Assembly (NCBI GenBank): GCA_043808585.1
Contig: JAZDES010000094.1
Span: forward strand, 1-13,284
Direction: 5' to 3'
DNA from: CAYVMN01 sp043808585
Lineage (GTDB): Bacteria; Desulfobacterota; DSM-4660; Desulfatiglandales; Desulfatiglandaceae
Length of the DNA stretch: 13,284 bases
The notes beneath the pieces were generated by a model. The model saw only the letters and a list, made by a program, of their open reading frames with translations, was not told the origin of the DNA and made no database searches. Below are positions 6,009-13,284 of this stretch, one piece after another. Every line of letters begins with the position of its first letter. Positions within the stretch are counted from its first letter, which is position 1. Made by a program: the position numbers and the translations under genes.

Positions 6009-6854
6009 TTATAAATCGGGAAGCGTTATCAGCTCTAAAGCCACCTTTTCTAACCTATCCTGAAAGCCCTTGTTATCATGTTCGAAAGTACGTTTCGTAA
6101 ACTGGCAGAGTTGGTCACATTCCTTTTTCGGAAGCCACTGGTAGGCCGTTTTCCATTGTTCTTTGAGAGCCGGTGCGTCTTTCATGCCCACGGCGATCAT
6201 TGTCTCGACTGGGGATAGAACCTTGAGGAAAGCCGCCATAGTTATCTTTCTCAGAGCAGCAGAGTTAGAAGCCACTTCCCAGACCTGACGTTCCTCTTCG
6301 GTATCAGACATGAGGTATCTAAAAAGGGCCAGTTGGCTGAAACCAAATCCTACCTTGGCAAGCCACTTGACAACGTCATTGTCCTTGATAGCGATTGATA
6401 GGAGGTAAATACATTGCTGGAGAAGCGGCAGGTCCAGTCCACATGAACGTCCAGCCTCTTGAAGAGTACCTGAAAACCGAAAGGTGTAGAATTCCGGGCT
6501 CCCATGGTGCAAGGCGTGGCCGATCTCGTGGTGCAAGGCCCCCTGGACGACGTCAAGGGATACATGTCTCACCCTCTCTTCACAGATATGTATCCTGGGG
6601 TGGCCTCTCCATGCTTCGTGGGTGGCGAGGAAATCGGTCTCCTCTCCTGTAACGACCCCCAGTGCCTCCTTTTCTTGCCGATAAAAGGCCGCCAGTTCTT
6701 CTATGTTTGCCCAGATATTTACACACAGATCTAGGGGCAGGCGCGATGGATCTACCCGGGCAAGGACCTGACTAGCCCAGGTCTGAATCCGGACCTCAAC
6801 GCTCTGGTCTATCTTCCCATGAACGACAGTCTGGATTTGTCTATTCATTTTCAT
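6009..6854 (-). CDS. Uncharacterised HEXXH (predicted zinc peptidase) protein
   Basis: A 281-residue soluble protein that I do not recognise as a named family. It contains ALHHEIGHALHHG, in which HEIGH (residues 109-113) is a classic zincin motif: two His zinc ligands and catalytic Glu110. The metzincin third-ligand spacing is absent. A glutamate 20 residues later (E133, in LQEAGR) could be the third ligand in gluzincin fashion, but that is inference. The C-terminal half (about 145-281) is mainly helical and carries scattered Cys (C138, C148 and a CDQLC pair near 250). No signal peptide is visible, so it is probably cytoplasmic. It lies immediately upstream of the radical SAM gene with 35 bp between. 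ATG 6854 is taken as the start; the ATG two codons later is equally possible. Existence of the gene is secure, function is not. Confidence 0.75.
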   Translation of the reverse strand: MKMNRQIQTVVHGKIDQSVEVRIQTWASQVLARVDPSRLPLDLCVNIWANIEELAAFYRQEKEALGVVTGEETDFLATHEAWRGHPRIHICEERVRHVSLDVVQGALHHEIGHALHHGSPEFYTFRFSGTLQEAGRSCGLDLPLLQQCIYLLSIAIKDNDVVKWLAKVGFGFSQLALFRYLMSDTEEERQVWEVASNSAALRKITMAAFLKVLSPVETMIAVGMKDAPALKEQWKTAYQWLPKKECDQLCQFTKRTFEHDNKGFQDRLEKVALELITLPDL

Positions 6855-6942
6855 TTATTCTTCATTCAACTCGATTATGAGTATATCAGTGGCAGTAACA
6901 GGAATTGTATCTTCTAAATAAATAGGGGTGAATGTTTTGCTA

Positions 6943-7038
<96 letters not shown>

Positions 7039-7088
7039 ATTATTGAGCTGTTACCAGGAATTCTGGATTTTTTGTTAACGTTGAGACT

Positions 7089-7592
7089 TCATATCATCCC
7101 TCTTTTGAACCATTTTTCGTTCGCCAGGACCACTGACGTTTCTATCTGGCGTTCAGGGATCGACCAGTAGGTCCTCAGCAATCGATCCTTTTCCTCCGGT
7201 GACGGCAACCGATAACCATGTTTCTCATAAAATCGAATCGCCCAATCAGCAGCAGCCCATGTCCCAATGAGAATCGCTTTGTCGGTCTTCTGCTCAAGAT
7301 GCAATAATAGGAGGCTGCCAACCCCTTTTTTTTGCATTCGGGTCTGTACATAAGCATGCCTGATGAGAATCACATCCCCTTTCTCCTGCAAGCCCATAAC
7401 GCCAATCAGTTCCCCAGATCTTTCAAGGCCCCAGAACATGACCCCATCATCGATTTCGTCCTGGAGTTCGTTTTGACTCATATATGGCTCTTTCCATCGA
7501 TCCTCGGGGATGATGCCGCGATAACCCTCGGCCGCGTCATTGATTATGGCGTAAATGTCATCGAAATCAGCTTTTACGCAAGAGCGAATCAT
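7089..7592 (-). CDS. GNAT-family N-acetyltransferase
   Basis: A 167-residue GCN5-related acetyltransferase that moves an acetyl (or other acyl) group from CoA to an amine; the substrate is unknown. The N-terminus MIRSCVKADFDDIYAIINDAA is typical of GNAT. The acetyl-CoA pyrophosphate loop is in the segment RMQKKGVGSLLL (Q/RxxGxG). The C-terminal motif B is AIRFYEKHGYRL. The track start would be TTG at 7607, but the ATG at 7592 gives the canonical N-terminus and is preferred. A second GNAT gene lies immediately upstream on the same strand with about 65 bp between, so they may be co-transcribed. Confidence 0.88.
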   Translation of the reverse strand: MIRSCVKADFDDIYAIINDAAEGYRGIIPEDRWKEPYMSQNELQDEIDDGVMFWGLERSGELIGVMGLQEKGDVILIRHAYVQTRMQKKGVGSLLLLHLEQKTDKAILIGTWAAADWAIRFYEKHGYRLPSPEEKDRLLRTYWSIPERQIETSVVLANEKWFKRGMI

Positions 7593-7657
7593 TGCCTTGG
7601 ATCCCAACCTTTCATTTCAACGAACGGAGCCTGATACCTTGTGCAACTTGACCCGTC

Positions 7658-8314
7658 TTATGGAACGGATCGCTTGGGGGCCCGGTTTGACTTTGCACCT
7701 CTTATCATCACCCATACCGGCAGATCAGTATCCGGGATTATTACCTGTTTTCTGACGGCAAACCCAACTCTCTCGTAATAGGAGATGTTATCTTCTGCGT
7801 TTGTTTCCAGATACACGGGCATTTTCTCCTGATCGATACGTTTAAACATTGCCCTCAGCAATCCGGTACCGTATCCCTTTTTTTGGTGAACCGGGTCCAC
7901 AGCGATCGAAGAAAGATACAGATGTGTGAAGGGAGCGAGCTGTGCATGAAGGGGTTCGACGATTTCAAGATACCTCTGGATTCGCGGCATTGCCTCGGGC
8001 TCGGCTGCCTCAAGCCTTGCTGAAAATTCCAAGGCCCCGGCTTCTATGAGTCTTTCTTCAGATAGAGCCGCATTTTCGGAAGGCATCCAGTGTGCTCCTC
8101 CTTCGAAATCCGGGGTTACATAAACTTCCCCGAATAAAATACCCAGTCGTAACCTGAGCTTAAATAGTTCTTTCAGCAACTCCTTCCGGATGGCAGGGTC
8201 TGGCATTACCCAAACATAGAAGGCGCCATCATAAAACGCACGAGTCCACATTGCTGCAGCACGTTCAAGGTCCGCCTCCGAAACCCTGTGAAAAGCCTCT
8301 AATTTAAATGTCAT
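7658..8314 (-). CDS. GNAT-family N-acetyltransferase
   Basis: A 218-residue acetyltransferase with an extended N-terminal half. The second half has the GNAT core: HLYLSSIAVDPVHQKKGYGTGLL carries the acetyl-CoA binding Q/RxxGxG/A, and NAEDNISYYERVGF is motif B. The N-terminal part (AAAMWTRAFYDGAFYVWVMPD) resembles the puromycin-acetyltransferase-like branch of the family. Its substrate is unknown. ATG 8314 is preferred over ATG 8335 because AAAGGG lies nine bases before 8314, while 8335 has no Shine-Dalgarno. It is little related to its GNAT neighbour beyond the shared fold. Confidence 0.87.
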   Translation of the reverse strand: MTFKLEAFHRVSEADLERAAAMWTRAFYDGAFYVWVMPDPAIRKELLKELFKLRLRLGILFGEVYVTPDFEGGAHWMPSENAALSEERLIEAGALEFSARLEAAEPEAMPRIQRYLEIVEPLHAQLAPFTHLYLSSIAVDPVHQKKGYGTGLLRAMFKRIDQEKMPVYLETNAEDNISYYERVGFAVRKQVIIPDTDLPVWVMIRGAKSNRAPKRSVP

Positions 8315-8323
8315 TTTATTCAG

Positions 8324-8329
8324 CCCTTT
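8324..8329 (-). promoter_or_regulatory. Shine-Dalgarno for the second GNAT gene
   Basis: On the minus strand AAAGGG is nine bases upstream of ATG 8314. It decides the start against ATG 8335, for which no purine-rich site is visible. Confidence 0.55.
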
Positions 8330-8426
8330 GACCATTTGTTAATTCAGGAAGAGCCATAAAACCAGACAGAAGTTGCAGACCCCACTCAAATATAACCCTA
8401 ATGCAGGCCTTCGGCCCCAACCAAAA

Positions 8427-8468
8427 CAGTGTCCTGTGTTCAGTGTCCTGTGTTCAGGTTTCAGTGAA
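8427..8468 (-). repeat. Heptamer tandem repeats, minus orientation
   Basis: Six 7-bp units in a row. The perfect core is two copies of CAGTGTCCTGTGTT (8427-8454), then CAGGTTT and CAGTGAA. Read on the minus strand they are AACACAG, GACACTG and variants. Such repeats give spurious ORFs rich in NT/EHR residues, which are not genes. Confidence 0.8.
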
Positions 8469-8511
8469 CCTTTCCGAGTTGGAGGCCTTGCGAGCCGAGA
8501 GCCCAAACCCC

Positions 8512-8532
8512 GACACCCGACACCTGAAACCC
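8512..8532 (+). repeat. Heptamer tandem repeats, plus orientation
   Basis: Three units GACACCC, GACACCT and GAAACCC. They resemble the minus-strand units 44 bp to the left, but on the opposite strand, so the two blocks form a loose inverted pair (GGTTTCAG 8457-8464 against CTGAAACC 8524-8531). Apart from these blocks, 8533-8939 contains no gene I can support. Confidence 0.65.
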
Positions 8533-8867
8533 CTGGCCCAGACCTGGCATGCTCGGTTACTCGCTTATTCACTCATTTGGCTCATGCGGCGAGCTTTTTT
8601 GCTCATTCTGACATGTCGCGCCAGGGCGGGCTTATTGCTAATGAATCAAATTGGTTAACTTAAATAAAACATATTCGCATCTTGCGGAGAAGTTACAAAC
8701 TAAGATTCTAAATTTCCAGGCTGGTCATTTTCTATTGTAAAGGCCCATGCTATTTCAATTCCATTACAGTTCCAAGTTTTTTCTCCGTTCCAATCAAGCG
8801 ATCTCTAGCCCGAAGGTTTACAGGGGTTAGGGTATTCTCTAAGACATGCACGAAGGGGAGGATATAG

Positions 8868-8900
8868 ATGAACTGGACAAGAAATCGCATATATGGCTAA
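8868..8900 (+). other. Ten-codon ORF with a strong Shine-Dalgarno
   Basis: ATG at 8868 encodes MNWTRNRIYG and a stop, preceded by AGGGGAGG with seven bases spacing. It could be a leader peptide, the stump of a decayed gene, or chance. There is no attenuator hairpin after it, and the MITE target duplication begins 40 bp later. Low support. Confidence 0.25.
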
Positions 8901-8939
8901 ATACCTTCCTCTATCGTAATCAAATTGGGCTATGCCATA

Positions 8940-8947
8940 GAAAGCCC
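8940..8947. repeat. Target-site duplication, left copy
   Basis: GAAAGCCC directly before the left inverted repeat; an exact copy follows the right end at 9243-9250. An 8-bp duplication is what IS66-family transposases generate. Confidence 0.8.
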
Positions 8948-9242
8948 GTAATACTTTAGCGCTTTGAAAACACTGAGGAGTAAGATTACAGACCGTGAGG
9001 GTCTTTTTTCCAATGGACGTAACCCAAATTCTTCACAGCCTCTGGCACGCCCCCTTACCTTTAAATACAGTTTCTGCCAGGCAGGGGAGAGGGCTCTTCA
9101 CAGGGACGTCCTCTTATGGGGCTGTTCCGTAACGAGGTTCAAGACCTCACTGCCGTTCTATGAAATGATGCCGTCCTTTACGTCCTTTGGAAAAAAGACC
9201 CTCGCGGTCCCCTCCCTTTCTTTCAAAACGCTAAAGTGTTAC
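8948..9242. mobile_element. 295-bp MITE with IS66-type ends
   Basis: Non-autonomous transposable element. Its ends are 22-bp inverted repeats (8948-8969 and 9221-9242) that match at 20 positions, begin GTAA, and are bounded by the exact 8-bp direct repeat GAAAGCCC. IS66-family elements are known for ends starting GTAA and 8-bp target duplications, so the assignment to that family is by those two features only. A second inner inverted repeat of 31 bases (8992-9022 against 9178-9208, 29 matching) contains AGGGTCTTTTTTCC, so the element can fold into a long hairpin. It encodes no plausible transposase; the frame from TTG 8964 merely reads across the palindrome. The right end lies 65 bp before the MBL-fold gene, so it may affect that gene's promoter. 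Confidence 0.85.
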
Positions 9243-9250
9243 GAAAGCCC
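9243..9250. repeat. Target-site duplication, right copy
   Basis: GAAAGCCC, identical to the copy at 8940-8947, directly after the right inverted repeat of the MITE. Confidence 0.8.
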
Positions 9251-9303
9251 TTGTTAATCCATAGTGAGCATTTTATCTAGTGGCAAAGGATCGGATCAAA
9301 AAA

Positions 9304-9309
9304 AGGAGG
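9304..9309 (+). promoter_or_regulatory. Shine-Dalgarno for the MBL-fold gene
   Basis: AGGAGG five bases upstream of ATG 9315. It excludes the longer frame from GTG 9264. Confidence 0.85.
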
Positions 9310-9314
9310 ATATT

Positions 9315-10130
9315 ATGACTGTATGGGAAATTAAAGTTCTTTACTATGGGAAGATTAATGTACCGAAGTCGGCGCTAACGCCAGGCTTTGATCCAGACCT
9401 GGTCATCGATTGGCCGTATCTGGGGTTTCTCCTGCAAAATGGGGATCGAAATATCCTGGTTGACACCGGAATCAGCGAGAACTTCATTATAGATGGCAAG
9501 GCCTGGGGAGGCTGGCCGGCCGAAGGCGGCCGGTCCTACCTAGAAAAATCCCTGGCCGATGCGGGAATCGGGTCTGAAGACGTGGAAACGGTCATATTCA
9601 CTCACCTGCATAATGACCATGCGGCTAACGCCACGATATTCAAAAACGCACGACTCGTATTTCAGAAAGATGACTGGGCTACATTGGTCGACCCCATTCC
9701 TGCCTATAACTTTCGGAGGGATTACGACTACGACCTGATCGATGAATTGAAGACCATGCAATGCCTCAGAATTGATGGGGATATGGAATGGACCGATGGG
9801 ATCAGCATCTATAAGACCCCAGGGCATACGCCGGGCAGCCAGTCCATTGCGGTAAGAACCGAAAAGGGGACCAAGTTCATTGTGGGGGATCATTGGCACG
9901 TGTACTGTATGGCCTTCGCTGAGCAGGACGAACTCGTTGACATGGGGGGCAACCGGCATAAGATTACACCGGCCCCGGCTGTCTATGAAGGGGTAATTCC
10001 GTCCTCTTTGATTTACAATTACTATGATTACTATGCCAGCTGTTACAAGCTGCATGCCCTCATGGAGAAACATAGCCCGGAGTTTCTCTTACCAGGCCAC
10101 GAGCCATCATTAATGGTTACAGGGGCTTAG
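9315..10130 (+). CDS. MBL-fold metallohydrolase, lactonase-like
   Basis: A 271-residue metallo-beta-lactamase-fold hydrolase with the complete dinuclear metal site: HLHNDH (H97, H99, D101, H102), H171 in TPGHTPGSQ, bridging D192 in VGDHWH, and H262 in LPGHEP. Domain order and size match the AiiA-like N-acyl-homoserine lactonase group, which hydrolyses lactone or ester bonds. Homology alone cannot distinguish a quorum-quenching lactonase from another MBL hydrolase. No signal peptide, so cytoplasmic. The Trp/Tyr-rich stretches (WGGWPAEGG near 64-72 and YNYYDYY near 234-240) may line the substrate pocket. The MITE ends 65 bp before the start, and the MaoC-type gene converges 25 bp after the stop. 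Start chosen from AGGAGG at 9304-9309. Confidence 0.9.
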   Translation: MTVWEIKVLYYGKINVPKSALTPGFDPDLVIDWPYLGFLLQNGDRNILVDTGISENFIIDGKAWGGWPAEGGRSYLEKSLADAGIGSEDVETVIFTHLHNDHAANATIFKNARLVFQKDDWATLVDPIPAYNFRRDYDYDLIDELKTMQCLRIDGDMEWTDGISIYKTPGHTPGSQSIAVRTEKGTKFIVGDHWHVYCMAFAEQDELVDMGGNRHKITPAPAVYEGVIPSSLIYNYYDYYASCYKLHALMEKHSPEFLLPGHEPSLMVTGA

Positions 10131-10155
10131 GCTTCCTAAATCGACTTCTTCAGCC

Positions 10156-10587
10156 TTATTGGCCCCCTGCCTTGGGAGGGCTCACCACTGCCTCCCCCTC
10201 CAGCACCACGGTTCCGTCCTGAATAGAACAGGTCGTCTTCATCTTGACCCTGTTCTTCTCGGAAATTATTTCCACCACCTCCACCCGGGCCGTGAGTGTA
10301 TCACCCATCCGCACGGGGGCACGGAACCTCAATTCCTGGCTCACATAAATGGTCCCCGGGCCTGGTAGTTGATTTGCAAGGACCGTGGAGATAAAGCCGG
10401 CCGTCAGCATGCCGTGGACAATTCGCCCCTTAAAAAAGGTATTCCGTGCGTATTCCTCGTTCACGTGGGCCGGATTTAGATCCCCTGTAATGCCTGCATA
10501 GAGGTATACGTCCGACTCTGAGAGGGTCTTTGAAAACTGCGCTGCGTCTCCCACCTTGAGTTCATTGATGTTTTTTCCTAATTTCAT
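10156..10587 (-). CDS. MaoC-type (R)-specific enoyl-CoA hydratase
   Basis: A 143-residue single hot-dog-fold hydratase like PhaJ or MaoC, which hydrates trans-2-enoyl-CoA to (R)-3-hydroxyacyl-CoA. The hydratase 2 motif is YAGITGDLNPAHVNEEYA (residues 30-47), giving catalytic Asp36 and His41, followed by GRIVHGMLTAG (54-64). The length is standard for the family. AGGGG six bases upstream of ATG 10587 supports the start. It lies 62 bp downstream of the histidine kinase on the same strand and could be read through from it, though a TGTCCC-cgga-GGGACA hairpin (10614-10629) sits between. It could serve beta-oxidation, PHA supply or thioester metabolism; the window does not decide. Confidence 0.92.
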   Translation of the reverse strand: MKLGKNINELKVGDAAQFSKTLSESDVYLYAGITGDLNPAHVNEEYARNTFFKGRIVHGMLTAGFISTVLANQLPGPGTIYVSQELRFRAPVRMGDTLTARVEVVEIISEKNRVKMKTTCSIQDGTVVLEGEAVVSPPKAGGQ

Positions 10588-10613
10588 CTCAGACCCCTGT
10601 GTTATCTATGTCT

Positions 10614-10629
10614 TGTCCCCGGAGGGACA
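10614..10629. other. Six-base-pair perfect hairpin between kinase and MaoC genes
   Basis: TGTCCC-cgga-GGGACA in the 62-bp gap. No T run follows on the minus strand, so it is not a proper intrinsic terminator; it may be an mRNA processing or stability site. Confidence 0.4.
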
Positions 10630-10649
10630 TTGCCCCGCCGTTCTGTTCC

Positions 10650-13284
10650 CTACTCGGTATCCAGGGCCTCCCGAACCTTTCGTGCCAGTGTTTCCAGTGT
10701 AAAGGGTTTCTGCAGGAAGTGAACGCCTTCATCCAGCACCCCCCGATGGGAGATCGCGTTGGCCGTGTATCCGGACATGAAGAGCACCTTGATTCCAGGC
10801 CTCTGGGCGCATATTCTGGTCTCCAGCTCCTTTCCGTTCATCGTCGGCAACACCACGTCCGTTAGAAGCAGGTGGATGTCGCCCGCATGCCTCTCGCAGA
10901 TCGCCAGGGCATCGCCACCATCCCCCGCTTCAAGGATCTGATATCCCAGCCCCTGCAGCATCCCTCTGGCAAGCTGGCGCACCTGCTCCTGATCCTCGAC
11001 GATCAAGATCGTCTCCCTGCCTCCGGAGACCTCTCCTTCGGGGACTGCGACACCCTCGGCCTTATCCTCCCCTTTGCATCGCGGCATGTAGACCCTGACA
11101 GTGGTACCTTCTCCGGGTTCACTGTATACATTGATGAACCCATTGTTTTGTTTGACAATGCCGTACACGGTGGAAAGCCCCAGCCCCGTCCCCATGCCTT
11201 CTCCCTTTGTGGTATAAAAGGGTTCAAAAACCTTCTCGAGCGTCTCTTTGTCCATGCCGTGGCCGGTATCGCTGATGGCCAGCATGACATATTCTCCCGG
11301 AACGAACCCCAAACGGCCTTCGCAATAAGCCTCGTCAAAGGTCACGTTGCCTGTCTCAACGGTCAGTTTGCCCCCGTCCGGCATGGCGTCCCGGGAATTG
11401 ACCGCCAGGTTGGCCACGATCTGATCCACCTGGGCCGGGTCCATCAGCACGGCCCATAGATCCGGGGCCAAAACAAATGCCAGATCGATATCTTCCCCGA
11501 GAAGCCGCTGAAGTAAACGCTCCATATTCTTCATCACCTCATTCAGGTCCATGGGTTTGGGTGAAATCACCTGGTGCCGAGAAAAGGCCAGAAGCTGCCT
11601 GACGAGGTCTGCGGAACGTCGGGCCGCGTCCTTGACCTCTTTCAAATTACCTAAGACTGGATCGGCCGGGTCCAGTTTCAACATGGCAATATCGGTATAT
11701 CCCAGTATCACGCTCAGCATATTGTTGAAATCATGGGCCACGCCCCCGACCAAGCGGCCCACCACCTCCATCTTCTGGGCCTGAAGGAACTGTGCCTGGG
11801 CCTTCTTGAGCTCGGTGATGTCCTTGCAGATTCCGCCCACCGCGTAAATCTCTTTATCCCGCATGATGGGGTAAAGCGTATCCAGGTGATTTATTTTTCG
11901 ACCGGACGGGTCAGAGAGGTCATGCTCGAAGGTGACCGGCTGCGCGGTGCGAAGCACTTCCTCAAGCCTTTCTTCGTATGTTTCCAGAACATCCGGAGGG
12001 TACACATCCTTAAGGGTCTTCCCCACCAGTTCACTTCCATTCGTCAGGCCGAAGTGTGAGACCCGGTCGTTGCTGGCAATGAATTCCCCCATGGAATTTA
12101 GCATGAAGAGGTGCTCTGAAGACGATTCGATCAGGGCCCGGTAGCGCGCCTCGCTTTGCCTGCGAGCCTCCAGTTCCTCGGCCAACTGGCGCGTCTTTTG
12201 GGTAATCTCCCTTTCCATTTCCTGGTTCCAGTTCTCCAGCCATTCCGCCATGGAGTTGAAGATCCCGGCCAGCTGGTACACCTCCCGGGTGCCGGTTTCC
12301 TTTGCCCTCACGGAAAAATCCCCCTCACGGACGGCCGAGGCCGTCTGCGCCAGGGTCCGCAAGGGTGCCCCAAGACGCCGTGCCAATAGGGCTGATCCTG
12401 CAAGGACCGCCAGGATTCCCACCACTCCCACGAGGGAGGACACGATGATGCGCCTCCATAAGGGCTCAAGGATCTCGGACATGTCCTGTTTGACCACCAT
12501 GCCCCACCCAATGCCTCCATCAACCCGAAGGTGGCGATGGGCCGCCAGGACAGGCACACCGCGATAGTCTTCGGAGAACAGGATGCCCTCCTTTCCCTTT
12601 GCGGCCAGCGAAACGGGCAAAACCTCGATCCGGTGTTCCAGGACACGGGCCTCCCTTCCGCCCGGCAACGGGTATTTGAGGGGCGCTAAGATTCGCCCGC
12701 CGTGGTCCACCAGCACCACCTCGCCGGTCTTCTCCATTCCCTCTCCTGTGTAAAGCATGGGTAGGACAAACTCGTCTATCCCCACCCGGGCAATAAGCAC
12801 TGCCATGGGCATGATCCCGCCGTCCTTTTCCTCCCAAACAACGCCGGCAAACTTAAGATAGCTTTCCTTTTGATTCTCCCCGCCGGGCAAGACCCAGACA
12901 CCCGTTCCTGTGGAAGAACGTAAAACAGCATCCAAGGGCTCCTTGTCCGGAAGGGCCCGACCGGAGAGCCCCGTATCGGATGATACGACAATTACTCCGG
13001 AGGCCGGATCTACGGCATGAACCGCCTCGATGCTTTCATAGTTCTCAACCACTACCCCTAAAAGGGCCTGCAGCCTGAGGAATTCCGGCATGGATAGGGG
13101 ATCCGCCGGGAGCCCTTTCCCCGGTCTTTCTTTCTGGTAATCGCGAACCCCCTTGACCAGTCTGGATAGATCGCGCCTCACATGCTCGTTTGCGGCCAGA
13201 ACGGATAGGTCACCCTGCCGCTCTCTGAGCCAGAACTGCAGACGCTCCTTCTTAAGGTCCGCGGTCAGGTTAAGCTCATCCACC
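10650..13284 (-). CDS. Hybrid PAS sensor histidine kinase, N-terminus outside the window
   Basis: Membrane-bound hybrid histidine kinase; 877 residues are visible and the frame is open to the right edge, so the first transmembrane segment is probably missing. Residues 1-275 are an extracytoplasmic, Cache-like sensor region. Then come a transmembrane helix (about 279-301), HAMP (302-355), a coiled coil (355-380), PAS (about 380-493), HisKA with H517 in GGVAHDFNNMLSVILGY, and HATPase with N-box N629, G1 DTGHGMD (672-678) and G2 GTGLGLS (698-704). A C-terminal receiver domain follows, with D763, phosphoacceptor D809 in LLLTDVVLP, S837 and K859. All catalytic residues are present. The ligand is unknown, and no separate regulator gene is near. 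The next gene downstream is the MaoC-type hydratase. Confidence 0.95.
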   Translation of the reverse strand, partial: VDELNLTADLKKERLQFWLRERQGDLSVLAANEHVRRDLSRLVKGVRDYQKERPGKGLPADPLSMPEFLRLQALLGVVVENYESIEAVHAVDPASGVIVVSSDTGLSGRALPDKEPLDAVLRSSTGTGVWVLPGGENQKESYLKFAGVVWEEKDGGIMPMAVLIARVGIDEFVLPMLYTGEGMEKTGEVVLVDHGGRILAPLKYPLPGGREARVLEHRIEVLPVSLAAKGKEGILFSEDYRGVPVLAAHRHLRVDGGIGWGMVVKQDMSEILEPLWRRIIVSSLVGVVGILAVLAGSALLARRLGAPLRTLAQTASAVREGDFSVRAKETGTREVYQLAGIFNSMAEWLENWNQEMEREITQKTRQLAEELEARRQSEARYRALIESSSEHLFMLNSMGEFIASNDRVSHFGLTNGSELVGKTLKDVYPPDVLETYEERLEEVLRTAQPVTFEHDLSDPSGRKINHLDTLYPIMRDKEIYAVGGICKDITELKKAQAQFLQAQKMEVVGRLVGGVAHDFNNMLSVILGYTDIAMLKLDPADPVLGNLKEVKDAARRSADLVRQLLAFSRHQVISPKPMDLNEVMKNMERLLQRLLGEDIDLAFVLAPDLWAVLMDPAQVDQIVANLAVNSRDAMPDGGKLTVETGNVTFDEAYCEGRLGFVPGEYVMLAISDTGHGMDKETLEKVFEPFYTTKGEGMGTGLGLSTVYGIVKQNNGFINVYSEPGEGTTVRVYMPRCKGEDKAEGVAVPEGEVSGGRETILIVEDQEQVRQLARGMLQGLGYQILEAGDGGDALAICERHAGDIHLLLTDVVLPTMNGKELETRICAQRPGIKVLFMSGYTANAISHRGVLDEGVHFLQKPFTLETLARKVREALDTE

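Noticed and set aside
7050..7078. Hairpin CCAG-gaatt-CTGG followed by T6 after the palindromic repeat
   Set aside because: The stem is only four base pairs and no plus-strand gene ends there, so a terminator call is not justified.
8339..8663. Overlapping frames of 77-96 codons on both strands
   Set aside because: They translate heptamer tandem repeats and have low-complexity composition; no coding signal.
8964..9257. 97-codon open frame across the MITE
   Set aside because: It starts at TTG, has no Shine-Dalgarno, and consists of the element's inverted repeats read through; no family resemblance.
9251..9279. Possible promoter TTGTTA with 17-bp spacer and TATCTA before the MBL-fold gene
   Set aside because: The -10 matches consensus at only three positions; too weak to list as a feature.
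9540..10073. 177-codon minus-strand frame opposite the MBL-fold gene
   Set aside because: Shadow of a gene with a complete metal-binding motif set.

Overview
The gene content points to an anaerobic, lipid- or aromatic-acid-oxidising bacterium, most likely Desulfobacterota (old Deltaproteobacteria). The clues are clustered acyl-CoA dehydrogenases, an oxygen-sensitive PflA-type radical SAM protein, a dark-matter HEXXH protein, an archaemetzincin, and a large hybrid PAS histidine kinase, with many small palindromic and tandem repeats between genes. This assignment rests on gene content and repeat style only; no taxonomic marker gene is present apart from one tRNA.

Layout. 1-3117 (+): an acyl-CoA metabolism cluster with a 5'-truncated acyl-CoA dehydrogenase, an acetoacetate-decarboxylase-family protein 19 bp downstream, and a second acyl-CoA dehydrogenase whose C-terminus is displaced by a one-base loss in a G run. 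By eye, both dehydrogenases carry Asp where the usual catalytic Glu sits. 3118-3755: an intergenic segment with several hairpins, tRNA-Glu(TTC), two degenerate tRNA-derived repeat units (one repeating the last 23 bases of the tRNA exactly), and a strong intrinsic terminator. 3964-4923 (+): a putative archaemetzincin lipoprotein resembling the animal AMZ type. 4957-8314 (-): a radical SAM protein with two extra cysteine sets, an unrecognised HEXXH protein just upstream of it, a paired-hairpin palindromic repeat, and two GNAT acetyltransferases.

8315-9314 has no convincing gene. It holds heptamer tandem repeats in opposite orientation and a 295-bp non-autonomous transposable element (22-bp terminal inverted repeats starting GTAA, exact 8-bp target duplication), features matching the IS66 family. 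Immediately after it lies an MBL-fold hydrolase of the lactonase type (9315-10130, +). A MaoC-type hydratase (10156-10587, -) and a hybrid sensor histidine kinase that runs off the right edge (10650-13284, -) complete the window.

Functionally, the left cluster and the MaoC hydratase suggest CoA-thioester chemistry, possibly of cyclic or branched acids. The centre combines two different predicted zinc peptidases with a radical SAM enzyme; whether these cooperate cannot be decided from the sequence. The most unusual items are the Asp-type dehydrogenases around a decarboxylase-family protein, the lipidated bacterial archaemetzincin, the HEXXH/radical SAM pair, the tRNA-derived repeats and the IS66-type MITE.
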